From: Oxytricha trifallax
Lineage: Eukaryota; Ciliophora; Spirotrichea; Sporadotrichida; Oxytrichidae
NCBI GenBank assembly: GCA_000711775.1
Contig: ARYC01016985.1
Location: forward strand, 1-64,000
Direction of reading: 5' to 3'
Length of the DNA stretch: 64,000 nt
Part shown: in pieces, positions 45,029 through 57,580 of the stretch
How positions within the stretch are numbered: the stretch's first letter is position 1
Layout: every line of letters starts with the position of its first letter
The notes under the pieces: generated by a model
The model's input: only the letters and a program-made list of their open reading frames with translations
The model's database searches: none
What the model was told of the DNA's origin: nothing
Made by a program: the position numbers and the translations under genes

Positions 45029-45275
45029 ATCAAAAAACTAGTTTCTTTATTTTTTTGACTAAAAACTATAAATAAATTGGCTTTATTAACAAATAAACAT
45101 AAATTTATAAGTAATCTCTATGTAAAACCACTATATTAATCATTGATTAATACTATTTGAATGGAAGTTATGAAAATACAAATTTATAAAATAATCGAAT
45201 TAATTTAATAATCGCTAAATTATTTAAGAAAAAGGGAATATTACTACTCTTAAAACTTAACTAGTAAAAATAGAA

Positions 45276-48200
45276 ATGGCAACTGCTTAAGGTGCTCCTA
45301 GTAAGGACACACATCACAAAATGTCCAAAAAAATCGCTTAATTAACCAAGGTTATTTTTCATCTGCATTCTAAAAATGAAGAAAATAGTTAATACCAAAA
45401 TTCGTAAAATATAAATTTATACTTTATTAATAATTTTGTATAATTATGATCATGAATAATGAAAATATTACAGAATATAAGAAATTATTCATATATAGAT
45501 AAAATTCATTAACAGGTGCATACGAAAAAGAAATAGAAACAATCCTGCGTGAAGCAAACAACGTAATAAACCGTCAAAAAGACGCCCTCGACCGAGCCAA
45601 AGAGGGCTCCTCTCTAAAGGAAAAAATGCGAGAATTAGAGGAAAAACACACTCAAGAGAAGAAAGAATCGCAGAAGCAGTTTGAAGAGTATAAGAATCGA
45701 GTGAAGGACCGGGAAGGGCAGGTGGAGAAAGATTATCAGTTGAAAGTGAATGAGTTTAAACTGGAGGTACTAGACATGAAGAAGAAGTTTGACAGCAGAG
45801 TCGATGAATTGAGGCGATAAATGGAGGATTACAAGAAAAGCAATCAATAAAAATGCATTGATTAAATGAATAAAACATTGTTTTCTTTCAATAATTTGGA
45901 GTAATTTCAATATATTAAATGATGTAATTGATGAATTAAAGAAAGCTCATTAAAAAGAACTTCAAGCTTATATTCAAGAACACAATAAAAAGTATTGCTC
46001 TTAAAAGTATCACAATCCTCTTTTCTCTAATCAAATTACACTATCTAATTTTAGTTTTGATAATATAACGAACTATTGAAAGATAAGTTGAATACTGAAG
46101 ACGCCATGAAAGCTCAATTCGAATAAGAAAAAGCCTAGATTATCAGAGACTGGGAGAAGAAACTCAAGGATGCTGTTGACAAAGCAAGAAAAGAAGAGCA
46201 AGAGAAAGCCAGAGTTGACTAGGACAAGTTGAAGAAGGATTTCGATGGTAAATTTGAGATTATGGATGGCAAAGTCAAGAAGTTAGAGCTTGAAATCTAG
46301 GAGTTAAACAGAAAAATCAAGGAGAAGGACACTGTAATAGGAGATAGAGACCGTACTATCGGGGAGAGGGACTAGAAAATCAGGGATTTGGAGAAAGAAT
46401 TAGCTAAATTAAATGATATGCTAGCTAGTGGAGGACAAACTGCAAGTGATTTATAACAAAGGTTACAGTAAACTCAGTAGGAATTGAGGGAAGCATAGGA
46501 ATAAATAGAGTAATTGAAGAAATAACTGAGAGATAAATAGATGGAACTGGAGGATGAAAGAACCAGAATGTAGAAGGAAATCGATAGATTAAAGGATGCA
46601 ATGAGTAAGACAAGTGGCAGTTTACAGAATGAGTTGGCTTCCAGAGATGAAGAAATCTCTAAATTACAGAGAAAAGTTTAAGATTTAGAGAAGCAAATCC
46701 TAGACTTGAAGAGACAACTTGCTGACGAGCAGGATAAAAGCGAGAAAATGAAGCGAGATAACGAGAAAAAGATCAAAGATCTGGAGGATTAGATAAATAT
46801 GCTCAAGAGTGAAAGTGGGGATGTTGTACAGCAACTTGAACGAAAAATTAAACAAATGATTGAGGAGCATGAACAAGAAAAAGAGCAGTTGCAAAGACAG
46901 TCAATTAGGGAGAGAGAAGACATAATAAGCGAGAATGACAGGAAAATGCAAGGATTAATTGATGAATATGAGAGGAAGCTAAGAGAATTGGAGCAAGTTA
47001 AGACTAGGGAGTTTGACTAGATGAAGCAAGAAATGGAAAGGAGGATCAAAGACTTAGAGGACTTACTTAGAAGGGAAAGAGAAAATCTGGAGGGTAACGC
47101 AAAAGAAAGGGAATAGTAATTGAAGAGAGAAGTCGAAGAATGGAAGTAGAAACTAGCAGATAAATAGAAAGAATTGGATGATGCGAGAGCTGAGATTAGT
47201 CAATTGAGCAGAGATAAGTAAATGCTTAATGGAGAAATAGACGATTTGAAGCGTACTATCTCTTAACTTGAGCAGACCATAGCCCGCTTAGAAGAAGAAC
47301 TTCGCCTTGCAAGAGAAAATCTAGAGGCCAACTCAGGCTAATTATCATCTGAGCTAGAACGACTAAAGTAAGAACTTGAGAAGCAGCGTAAACAATTCCA
47401 GCAAGACATATCTGATATCACTGAGAGATTAAAAGCTCAAAAAGAGTAGGAATTGGAGTAGCAAAGACTCAAGTATGAGAAGATGATTGATGAAATGAAG
47501 AGAAATTCGCTTAATGACAGAGAGTTTGTTGCCAAAGAATTGCAAAAGCGCATTGATCAGTTAGAAGCAGAATTGAAAAAGCTGAGAGATCAGTTTGATC
47601 AGGAGAGAGCTGATCTGTTGAGATAGTAGCAAGAAATGAAGGATATGTATGAAAAGTAAATACAATAATTGAAGAATAACAGTGAAGGAGACAGCAAGAA
47701 AATTAGGGAAGATTATGAAAGATAGATGAAGGAACTTAATTTACAAAATTAATGTCAAAGACTAATATAGTTTCAATATATTTAAGTGATTTCAAAATTT
47801 TTGAACTTAGAGCATAGCATGAAAAAGAATTGAATGAATTGAGATAATAGCTAAACAGAGAAAAAGATCAAGCAGTTCAGCATTTTAGTAAAGTATCAAA
47901 ATTTTTAATTATTACTCAGCAAGAAGTAACTGTTAAAGAGCAAGCAATATAAAAGCTGAAAGAAGAACAAGAAAAACTAATTGAAAATCTCAATTCTAAC
48001 TTTGACCGTACTCTAGATAAGAAGTAAAAAGAGCATGAAAAAGCTCGATTATAGTTATGAAAAATAAATGGCTTATTTATAATAAACTCTCTTTAAGAAT
48101 CCGATTTATTGAAATAAATTACAAAGCCCTATAAGATTTGCAAAAAGAGAGAGAAAAAGAGTAAGAAGATAACCAACGCAGGGAAAAAGAGCTCCTGAAA

Positions 48201-48914
48201 AAGATTTCAGAACTCTCTTCAGAAATTACTCATCTCAAGTCAGAAGTAAAAGATCTTTCAACCAAGCTCCATGATAAAGACTACGAGATCAAGTAGATGC
48301 AGGAGAGAGTAAAGGAAGCTGAAAGTATCATGAAAGAAGAGAAGTAGAAGTGCAAGGATCGCATTAAAGAAATCGAGGATGAATTCAATATGAAAGAGAG
48401 AAGTCTCATGGACAAGCTTAAGAAAGATATGAACCAGCTGATCTAAGAGCAAATGCGTGAGATGTAAGAGATGCAGTCTGAATTTGGACAAGCCACAGAG
48501 TTGATGGACTAGAAATACCGTCAACTCAATGACAGATTTATGGAACTTTAAGAGCTCTACGAAAACAGACCAAGCAGACCAGAGGACCTTGAAATGATCA
48601 GGCAGTTACAAGAAGAAATCATTTAGAAAGATAATGCACTGAAGAAAGCTGCTGAAGACATGAAATTCTACAAACTGGAACTGATAAACAGAGAAGATAA
48701 TTTCAATAAAATGTTTGGTACAAACCCCAATGTGGGTGTTATAAATCCTTTAGGATAAAAACCACAAACTGGCAAGCAAACAATAATTGGAGGAAAAGGC
48801 ATGCCAGGCATGGGAATGGGCATTGGAGGTATGGGCATGGGCTTGACTGGAAACACACCCGCTAATGCTATGAGTCTCAAGGATGGTCGCAAAAATTCAA
48901 GAATGGTACAGTGA
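45276..48914 (+). CDS. FAM184: Long coiled-coil protein, FAM184-like
   Basis: 1,067 residues after six interruptions; the length closes in frame. The N-terminal HHKMSKKIAQLTKVIFHLHSK matches the conserved start I recall for FAM184 proteins (MSKKIAQLTKVIYALN). About 950 residues of heptad coiled coil rich in Glu, Lys, Gln and Arg follow. The C-terminus reads MKFYKLELINREDNFNKMFG then NPNVGVINPLG, again a FAM184 hallmark, and ends in a Gly/Met-rich stretch (GMPGMGMGIGGMGMGL). The molecular role of the family is poorly known; its spread among ciliated eukaryotes suggests a basal-body or cytoskeletal role (inference). TAA/TAG supply many of the Gln codons. Confidence 0.85.
45411..45505 (+). other. 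IES (pointer TAAAAT) or intron, ambiguous
   Basis: TAAAAT repeats at 45405-45410 and 45500-45505. A GTAAAA..TATAG intron at 45404-45498 removes the same 95 bp with nearly the same product (NSQNSLTGAYEKE). Confidence 0.75.
45845..45920 (+). other. IES in FAM184-like gene, pointer AAT
   Basis: 76 bp. Collapse gives DYKKSNDVIDELKKAHQ. Confidence 0.8.
45996..46066 (+). other. IES in FAM184-like gene, pointer TAT
   Basis: 71 bp. Collapse gives EHNKKYNELLKDKLNTE. Confidence 0.8.
47739..47809 (+). other. IES in FAM184-like gene, pointer GAACTTA
   Basis: 71 bp; repeats at 47732-47738 and 47803-47809. Collapse gives RQMKELRAQHEKELNEL. Confidence 0.92.
47883..47921 (+). other. IES in FAM184-like gene, pointer CAGCA, 39 bp
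   Basis: Repeats at 47878-47882 and 47917-47921. Length is a multiple of three with no TGA, so the frame is open with or without it. Removal restores the coiled coil (DQAVQQEVTVKEQ). Confidence 0.75.
48045..48127 (+). other. IES in FAM184-like gene, pointer AAAGC
   Basis: 83 bp; repeats at 48040-48044 and 48123-48127. Collapse gives KEHEKALQDLQKEREKE. Confidence 0.9.
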
Positions 48915-49241
48915 AGAAGCTTATTTAAAACCAAAATATATAAAAGTAAATATTTCAATAGATTATAAGTGGAGTTGTGTAAAAATTATGCTCGAAATCC
49001 ATTAGTCATATATAAATCTATGTTATAATTTGTGCATTTAAATTAAACTATACAGAATCGATGTTTTCATTGAAATATAAGTGATGACATTTTACAGAGT
49101 TTTATTTTGAATAGGATAAATCTTGATAATTAAATATAGCATATCTTATTATTTATAATTCATTGTTTTATACTTAATTACTGACAATCCATAGGCTGAA
49201 ACACGTATGAGAAAATTATATTTTATCAATATTTATGGTTC
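48915..49241. other. Intergenic, AT-rich
   Basis: Between convergent gene ends. Nothing recognised. Confidence 0.5.
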
Positions 49242-50668
49242 TCATGAGTTCAAAGAGGGATTAGTTGAATATATACGTTCTTATTAGGTTTGGGGTTCAG
49301 GGGTGATTGAAATATTACTGCGATACCTTCTTGAAGTTTACTAAGTTTTCTCTGAATTAAACAATAAGTTTTCAATGTCGTCGTCAAATTCATCATCACT
49401 TACATTATTTTCAAACAAAACAAAAGTACTCCTATTATCCCATTAATTATAATTAAATTAGTTTAGATTACTTTTTCTATAATATCTCTACTTGAATCAT
49501 CCAGGCATGTACTATTAGATCTTCTTCTGCACATTGGACAAGAGTCATTCTCTTATATCCAATTTTGGAGGCAAATCTCATGATACAAATGCTGACACTC
49601 AGGAAACTCTCTAATTGTGAATTACTATGTTTTATTTGGACAAGCTGCAGGATTCAAAGCTTGAATCTTTTGAATAAAGCTTCTAAAAAGTTATTTCGGC
49701 TTTGATGGTGAAATTTTTGCTTATAAAGTTTAAACTTAATTCATATCTTGATCCTAATATTGTGAATCTTCATTAGATTTTGACGTATTACTGTTATCCT
49801 GATGACGTAGCATCACCAAAAATTCCAAACATATTGCACAAGACTGCTTAATTAATTCTTCTTCACTACAAAACCTCACTGATTGAGATAAAAGGGATTA
49901 TTTTTTACTATTTTTAGGGTCTTATTGTTAAATTTTGATTACTGGCATTGTATTTACAAGGTTCTTGGCTTACTTTTTATTAAGTTTTCTACGTTCTTAT
50001 GTTTAAGAAGGAGTCCTAAATTCTTAAATAATATCTTAATTTATCCCTCCTGATATGGGTTAATTCAAAGATATCTCATTGCTAGAAATTAAGGAATTAT
50101 CTTATCTTTCCAACTATGCTCTCGGTTCAGTATTTTGACCTGGAGTGTTTAAGAGATCATAGTTAGAGTTGCGATGCTTTTCCTTTGGGAACCTTTGAAA
50201 GCTCTTACTTCTTGTAAAAATAATCCAAGTTACTATATATACAGCATTTAGAGAGACAATTGCAATGAACATGTTTCTCTCATGCTCTGATCTATACTAT
50301 TTCATTACAAGAACACTGGCATTGATCATCTCAGAGAAGAAAATGTAGAAAAAGCAAAAATAATCTGCAAGCTTCATTCTGATTCTTGTGAATTCAATGC
50401 AGCTGCCTATGGCTCTCATATCTTTCAATGGGTATCCAAAGCATCTCAGCACTCTCATTCTGAATTCAAAGAGAAGCGCAATAGAATTGCATGTTAAACC
50501 AACTTTCCAGAGGATTCTCGCCTTTGGATCATCGTAATAGTACAAAGTCAAAAATGTTAGCAGTCCAATAAAGAGACTTAAATCGAATAAAGCTGAGAGA
50601 CAGAGAGAAACTCGCTTTCGTGTTAGGTTAGGAATTTGATTCTAAGTTTACTAAAATGCTGGTAGCAT
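49242..50668 (-). CDS. Multi-pass membrane RING-H2 E3 ubiquitin ligase
   Basis: 459 residues after one 47-bp IES; the length closes in frame. Four membrane segments occur in the first 190 residues (LFDLSLFIGLLTFLTLYYY; VGLTCNSIALLFEF; ADYFCFFYIFFSEMINASVLV; FIAIVSLNAVYIVTWIIF). After a long polar linker comes a RING-H2: CAIC, then CPNK, CQHLYHEIC, and CPMC, with all eight metal ligands identifiable. The gap between CAIC and the second pair is about 75 residues, longer than usual. An acidic tail follows the IES (SDDEFDDDIENLL). It probably ubiquitinates membrane or nearby targets; the substrate is unknown. Confidence 0.87.
49440..49486 (-). other. IES in RING gene, pointer GATA
   Basis: 47 bp; TATC on plus at 49436-49439 and 49483-49486. 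Collapse gives DDSSRDNRSTFVLFEN and reaches the TGA at 49242. Confidence 0.88.
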
Positions 50669-50909
50669 GGAAGTTTGATGTACAAGCAATTAATCTTGGT
50701 TTCTCATTATGGAGAATTTAATTATACCAATAATAAGTTTCTAGTATTAAAGACACTTTTATTAAATATTATATCACTCACTCATTATAAAAATAATTCC
50801 CATTTTACTTTTAACTTTAAATATATTAAACTTATATCAATCCTATATTTTCATAACTTATTTTATATAATAGTTAACTTTCATGTACACTCTTCCTTAT
50901 TTTTCACTT
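50669..50909. other. Intergenic, AT-rich
   Basis: It lies between the RING gene's start and the next minus-strand gene's stop. Nothing recognised. Confidence 0.5.
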
Positions 50910-53609
50910 TCAGTATAGTCGTTTGGTTTTCAATTAAGTATGCTTAGTTAATATAAACTAAGCGGAGCTATCAGAGCTGATCAATGAGCTTTATGAATCT
51001 TTAACTTAATAATGCCTAAAAGTTTAGGGTTTCTTAAACTGAATCTGAGTTGACTCATCGCTTGTGAGAAAATCCATGTCAATTACCTTTGCCTGCTATT
51101 AAGCTTTCTACTTATTGTTCTTAAACTTGTTCAGTATGTTTTGGTGGTTAAAGTTTTCCTTCTCTTAAATAGGTGCATTCTCTCTTCTTAATTAGTAATC
51201 GGTATTTACTCCCTTCATGCTTTACTTTCTTGTATGTTGAGAAAACTCTGGAGTGAAGAGCTAATCTTTGAATTTGTCAGGTTTAGTATTATTTCCATCA
51301 ATTTTAAATTCTTGAATTTAAACTTGGTTTTTATCAAAGTTAGGGTTAATAGAGGGAGCATTTTTCATTTAACATATCATACTCTCCATATTATATTCAG
51401 AGATACTAAAGTTCTAAGGATTTGTTGTATGATTGTTCAAAATGAATTAAGTCGATGAGAAGTCAAAGTCAGTTGGTTCAAAAGTTTTATTACTCATGAC
51501 TGTTTCTCCATTACTAATCATAAACCCACTTGAAGAAATATTATTGCTATTTGGAGCGTTATTCAATTTTGAAATGACAGCTTGAATGTTTTGCTATGAA
51601 TTCTACTTGCTTTAGATAGGATTTTTCAAATTTCCAACACCTTTATCAAACTTAATAGATTACTTAATGTTTGAATTTATAAAAACCTTTTCCTTTACAG
51701 AGTGAATCTTTTAAATTTATGAATCCTTTCTTTCTTTTGAGGTCTCTCTGTCTAAGATTTAAATTCTTTGAAGTTTCTGAAGCATTTTAGAATCAAACAA
51801 TCGATTCTTTTACTTGTCTAATACTGAAATTTATGTGTTTTAAGTCCCATTACTTAAAACGGAGAGTCTTTCTTGAGACCCTGTAGTTCTGTCATTTGAA
51901 GTGAAAGATGAACGAGTTTATCTAAGTTAACTATTTGTGAGGCTTTAAATATTTTATTAGTTTGTTGTGGTAACACAACTTTTATCTGAGTTTGTAGACC
52001 TATCTCTTAATTGAGAAGAAGCCTTAGAATAATCATTTTGAGAATTCTAACGTATTTTTAAGTCAAGTTATTATGGTGTCATATTAAGACTTGAAGAATC
52101 TTGGATGAATTAAGTGTTTTCATTAGAGCCGTTACTTTAAAGTCTCTGTGTTGATTTTGATTTGGAAAGAAATCCAGACTTTTGAAATACCTTAACATTT
52201 GAATTAGGGCATGTACTCAACTCAGTCTAAATAATACTTTGTTGATGTTTTGGAGGCTTTTAGAAAATTGATGATCTCATCAAGTTTGGTGAGCGACTTA
52301 AGTTGCCTTCAAAAGTAAGTGTCTTCCATTTTAACAAAGAACGAAGCTTAGTTTTGATATCGTGTCTGTAAAACAATTGTTTTAGTGATTTTTCTTTAAT
52401 TTTAAGCGATTTGAATTCTTTGAGAAAATTAGATTGGTGAAATTTCTTATTAGTCTCAAAAACTTTGGTTAAAACTTTTGCTAACACAAAATTTCTTGGC
52501 TGTTAAGAATACTGTAAGACACTGTTACTTTCTAATTTTTTTGCTTGCTCTTTACACTATACATGAAGCTTTATATTTTCTTCTTAAAGTTTCTGGAATT
52601 CTAAATTTAGATTAGCAATTTCATCAGAGAGAAATATTCTCACTCTTAGCTTTAGTTTAACATATTACTTGAATCTTTTGAAGCACTTTAATAAGAGCTT
52701 ATTTTCATAATTTATGTTCTGCCTTTCGGTTGATCTTCTCTAGCTATTTTAGAATAAGATTTCACGAACTGATTGATATGGTTAATAGGCATGATTATTA
52801 TTATTATTGTTTTACTATTGTTGTAAGTAAGACGAAGAGGCTTGATGTCTGCTTATATAAGGTGCTGCGCTATTTCTTTATGTTTTCAGTTGCTACTATT
52901 TTAGATAATTTTTTTAAAAATAGTGATAAATTATTTACTCCTTTATAACTTATTAAATTAAAAGCCAAAAGAATTTACTATCAAATTACAATATTTTTTA
53001 AATTACAAACACGAACTAACTACTCTTCTTAAACTTATAAGATTTACAATTACTACAGAGTACTTTGCTATTTTTATCTTAGATTTGTCGAAACAAGTGA
53101 ACTCCCTAAACTTGGAGTGCAAAAAGCAGCACTACTAGCAGAGTTTCTCAACATATTGCTTCCATTATACTTTTAATTACTTTCAAACAAGCCATCTTTT
53201 AGTTACTTATCGCCAAAGTCTTGTCGTTTCGATTTTTAAGAAGCAGATAAACTTGATTTTCTGAAGTTTTAAGGTGAGTTTCTAGAATTCTACTTTTGGA
53301 TTTGTTGACTTAATTAAGAGGAGGTTAATTGTATGTGCTCAAAGTCAGGTTGATCTTATATTTGAAGTTAAAATAAATATATTATGCTAAAAGCAGTTTT
53401 AATTATTGATCTTGTTACGTACATTGCTATTTTTAACTTCTTTGTGAAGAGCCCTCTCTCTTTGAACTTAACTAGTGCTTTAAATTATTACTTTGATTCC
53501 TGTTTCTTTGAGAACTGCGCTCTTAGTGTTTCGTGTTTGTCTCAATACATAATTCGTTTTCATTAAGAATACTGCTTTGCATTTTAGCTAGAGAAGATGA
53601 CTTCTTCAT
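50910..53609 (-). CDS. Ser/Gln/Asn-rich protein with IQ-like basic helix, function unknown
   Basis: 787 residues after two IESs; the length closes in frame. The start is MKKSSSLAKMQSSILNENE. The first 240 residues are Ser/Gln/Asn-rich. A basic helical part follows (ENKLLLKCFKRFKQYVKLKL), which resembles an IQ-type calmodulin-binding helix, then a short coiled coil (EIANLNLEFQKLQEENIKL). The remaining 550 residues are low-complexity and polar, with many TAA/TAG Gln codons and no TGA, which makes this real coding sequence despite its composition. I do not recognise a family; a cytoskeletal scaffold is possible. Confidence 0.75.
52743..53022 (-). other. IES, pointer TAG
   Basis: 280 bp. Collapse gives VQEEQRRSTERQNINYEN. 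Confidence 0.75.
53357..53412 (-). other. IES, pointer AGATCAA
   Basis: 56 bp; repeats (TTGATCT on plus) at 53350-53356 and 53406-53412. Collapse gives CTQQDQPDFEHIQLTSS. Confidence 0.92.
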
Positions 53610-53870
53610 ATAATAAAATGAATTAAATTGCACAATATCAATTTAAAATGAGGCAGTTTTATTTGTTAAAATCAAAAGAATTAAATTTCAAATGTCAACG
53701 ATACTAATTTATACTTTTGAATGTTCTTGATTAGGTATAAAATCTTGATCATATTTAAAGGAAAAAAAAAATAAAAACTATAGGTTTAATTAATTTTAAT
53801 TTACTATTAATATTCATACCTTAAATGCCAATACTTCATTTTATTATCTTACTTTAACTATGCTGCTTAT

Positions 53871-56503
53871 TCATTAATTTTTGATAAGAAGTGACTGATT
53901 TCTTTCTAAAAATTTCCCCTTTACAAATTTAGGTACACTTTTCTAATATTAATTTGAATTTTCTACTCTACTTGTTAATCTGGAAGTACTTTTAGACTTT
54001 TACAATTCTATTGAGTTTCGATTGTCTTGATTTGATTTAAGCGACGCTCTAAACTTAATTTGATTGATAAATTTGCTGTTTTACTTGAATTTAAGTATTT
54101 CTTCCATATTCATACTGGTTCTGTTGAAATTTCTTTGATTAAAATCTTGACTATCTCCTCTTTAGCTATCTCGTTTTGAGGAAAAGTTTCTGTCACTAAA
54201 TTACCCAATGTTAAAATTTTAAGTCACATTAAAACCATTCTGATTGCTAAAACCCCAATTTACAGAATTTTAGTTAATATTTTACTATCCTTGCCTTGAA
54301 TTTTATGAAGTTTTCAACCTGTTTTACCTTCTCTAAAAGAAATCAGAGTTAGTACCTTAAATGCTTGGAGATTTTTTCCTATTAATACCTTGATGTTATA
54401 AATTCTCTGGATTATCTTAAATTTATCGAGGCATAATTTAAAAATTAGAATTGAGTGGAGAACTTGATAGTTAAGAATTTTAAACTCCTTATTAAACAGA
54501 TTGATTATTACTCATAATCTGGAAATGTTCTTAATCCAAGTAATCATTGTTTACATCAAACTAGGATTAATGCTTCTATTAAAATCTAAGTAAGTTCTAA
54601 GGTGGAGGATTTTGGATTAGTCTTTAACTTAAGCTTTTTATAAGAGGGTTAGGCTAAATATTTAGTGATAGTATATTATTGTTTTAATTGGTTTTTGCAA
54701 TCATTTTGTTTTATTGTAGATAAAAACCATTTAAAAGGAATTTTTAAGATAAAAAAAGAACAGTACAGAATAATGCATGATTTTAAAACTTAAAAATTAT
54801 TCAATTTAGTAATAGCTTAGACTTTCAATTTACTAAACTTAAGCTTCTTAAATTTCTAGCTTTTCTAATTGCTAATTTACCAAATTAATTTTCTCGTTAA
54901 GTATAACATTTTACTACTGACTTGTACCCACCCTTTCTTTTGTTACTTAAATATTAGGTTAGAATCTGAACATCTTTTTAGCATAGGGACTTTATTTATG
55001 CTGTTTAGCTATCTTATCCAAAATCTTCTAATATTTACTCTCCTCTCTTACCTAATTATTACTCGAGAATAAAATTTATGAATTATTGGAAACACCTTAT
55101 GGTACTTTATATTATCTATCAGTCAATGTTAAAGAAGATTGGGAGACAGTAAAATTGTTTGAGTTATTATTATTTTCAAGTTTTACGTGGTATTAAGGGT
55201 GAATTATCATAAAATTTTACTCGTTGTTTAAGTTGTGCACAGTGAAATTATGAGTTTTTAGGTCAAGTCTCTTTTAATGCTAATCTAAATTTGCATCTAT
55301 TGCTTAAATTTATAACCAAAAAAATTAAATAAAGGATATTTTAATTAAAATATTATAGCTTTCTTTGGTTTGATGCTTAAATTCCTGATTATAGATGAAT
55401 TTTAGTCCCTAAATTTGCCTAACTAATCTTTCAAGGATAGCGACCGTTTTAATTATGAATTTTATTCATTATTTTATGAATAAATATCTGATTACACTTA
55501 TTTTACTTAGAAGTCAACAGATCTGTCAATGCTTTAAATTTAATTATTTTAAGTATCCTACAAGTTCTTACTTAAACTTCTCACCAATTTTTATGAAGTT
55601 TATGTTGCTGATCTTTTCAAAAGTGTTAAAGTCTTTGAATCTTAATTATTATTCTTAATACTTTAAGTTTCTCTTGTACTTTTGGAGTCTTACTTTATAA
55701 TTTGTGGAGTTTTGCTCTAATGAGACTCTAGATTTTTAAAAAAATAACTCAAAGAATGTATGAAAATTATCTATATTTTTAATTATATAGATGTCTGGAA
55801 TTACTTTGATAATTTCCAGAGTCTTCAAAAGAGTCTTTCCTAGAGAGCATTTCATCGTCTAGATCTTCAGAAATATCTAAGATAGTATCTAAATGATTGG
55901 TTTTCATGTTTATTTGTCTGTTTTTTGGTTTTCTTTGCTGCTTGAAATCGTTTAATTGATTCTTTAAGTTAAATTTGCTTTTGGTGTTATTAATTTCTGA
56001 AATTTATACCGCGTCTGTTTACACCAAATTTTAATCATTCTCAATTGAGTTTTAATGATCTGACTTATTAATGAGCTAAGTATTATTATTATTAGGTAAA
56101 ACTTGAGGGCTTTCAGTAACTTAGGGTGAAAGGTTTGAGGCTTCTATCTATATTAAAGAAGGTTAGATCATTAAAATGTTAATAATAAATTGATAAATAG
56201 AAAAAAATTCTCAATAACTAAAGGATAAAGATTATTTGTTTAAAAAAATTAAAGAGAATAATATCTTACCTTTTCCTATGACTCTTTGATTGCATCCTAT
56301 TTCTTAATTTATTTAATTCGTCTCCTTATTTTCTTTAATTGTAAACTTTGTTACAGACTTTAAATTTTTTCACTGTCACACTTTAATTTAAAACATAGTC
56401 AAATAATTGTTTTATTAATATACAATAAATAAAATAGTAATTGCAGGTCAGGATAGTTAACGACACCCATGAATATAAGTTGACCACCATTATCGTTATT
56501 CAT
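53871..56503 (-). CDS. Asn/Gln/Ser-rich protein of unknown function
   Basis: The start MNNDNGGQLIFMGVVNYPD at 56503 continues across two resolved IESs (VTVKKFKVCNKVYNQRKQGD; SHRKRQASNLSPQV) into a polar, Asn/Gln-rich body with an acidic patch (DTILDISEDLDDEML). Coding pieces are recognised at about 55760-56140, 55300-55730, 54880-55080 and 53871-54660. The last ends KFLERNQSLLIKNQ at the TGA at 53871. At least two further interruptions (about 54660-54880 and 55080-55300) are not resolved. No family is recognised. Runs of Gln written as TAA/TAG without TGA over long stretches support coding. Confidence 0.65.
55734..55792 (-). other. IES, pointer ATCTA
   Basis: 59 bp; TAGAT on plus at 55729-55733 and 55788-55792. 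Collapse gives QSNSRHLESHQSKTPQ. Confidence 0.88.
56145..56267 (-). other. IES, pointer AAG
   Basis: 123 bp. Collapse gives KSHRKRQASNLSPQV. A GTAAGA splice-like start is present at the same edge, but no matching in-frame acceptor was found. Confidence 0.7.
56402..56460 (-). other. IES, pointer TGAC
   Basis: 59 bp; GTCA on plus at 56398-56401 and 56457-56460. Collapse gives VVNYPDYVLNQSVTVKK. Confidence 0.85.
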
Positions 56504-56913
56504 ATCTTAATCGAAAAAAGTTTATAGTTAATTTTATTATGACTTTTCCTCAATTTTGTGAACATGTAATATTTAATCACCATTTTAATTTATGTGGTTT
56601 TCCATGTGTTTATTATAATGAAAAATATTATATAATATGTTAAATTTATCAATTATTCCTTCTTATATAAGTATAAAACTTGTTGTGTACAAAAATTTAA
56701 ACAATAGAATGTGATTTAAATAAAATTAAACTCTTTCTAGTCTTATACTAAAAAAATTCACATTCAATATAAGTTATAATGTTATAGATTATTTTTATTA
56801 AATGCATTTAAATATTTATAAAATTCTTATAATTTGAGAGTTGGAAATAACTTTGCAAATAAGACAGCAAGAGAAGAGCTTAATATAATGATATTTGTTA
56901 TTTTTGCAGCTAC
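56504..56913. other. Intergenic, AT-rich
   Basis: It separates the Asn/Gln-rich gene's start from the stop of the next minus-strand gene. Nothing recognised. Confidence 0.5.
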
Positions 56914-57580
56914 TCACATAGTACCAGTGGTTTCTCTGAAATTAGCATCGTGACTATATTTAAGAGTATATTAGTACAGTATTAGATTGAATTGAAATAA
57001 AGTAAATGTTTTGTGTAATTATTGTTTGATTGTTTAAGAATATATCCATGAATATACAAGCAATAAGGGAAATATACAAATTGTAAAATGTTAAATAAAT
57101 TTATTACTTACGTATCGGTCATACCGTGGTTGAGATATCTGTCCTTGGCAATTCTATTGATAAATATCCAAAGACCTACTGCTATGAATAATCTCTTCCA
57201 GAGAGCATTGTACACCATGAACCACATTTCGTTGTTCAATTGATGAATTTCCTGCATTCTCTGCATGTTTTAGCAATTTAACTTCATAAAAACCTTATTA
57301 GTTATAAAAGAGGAAATTGAGAGCTATTGTGGCGATATGATCTAAGGATTTCATTGTGTATATTTATTATTATGTTGTTCTTTTGTGATGGAGCATAGGC
57401 GAGAGTCCACACGCGTAAGTCGTGCATGTGTGAAAGCATTGACCATGAGTGCTCGAATGGTGCCTTTCTGTGATTAGCCAAAAGTTGGTCCTCAAATTGA
57501 GCCTGGCGATAGGATCTTGAGAGACGAGTGTGATCACGGAAGTTTGTCTTAGCACTCTTGAAGATCTTAAGCTTGTCCAT
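56914..57580 (-). CDS. Small single-pass protein, possibly mitochondrial
   Basis: 133 residues after one IES (pointer AACAT) and one 158-bp intron (56954-57111, GTAAGT..ATAG); the length closes in frame. It starts MDKLKIFKSAKTNFRDHTR. The body is basic with His and Trp (HSWSMLSHMHDLRVWTLAYA), then EMWFMVYNALWKRL and one membrane helix (FIAVGLWIFINRIA), and ends ANFRETTGTM. Codon use here is less AT-rich than in neighbours, typical of a well-expressed gene. Size, basic N-terminus and one helix fit a small inner-membrane respiratory or ATP-synthase subunit of ciliates, but I cannot name it. Confidence 0.8.
57270..57376 (-). other. IES, pointer AACAT
   Basis: 107 bp; ATGTT on plus at 57265-57269 and 57372-57376. 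Collapse gives SQKNNMQRMQEIHQLNN. Confidence 0.88.
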
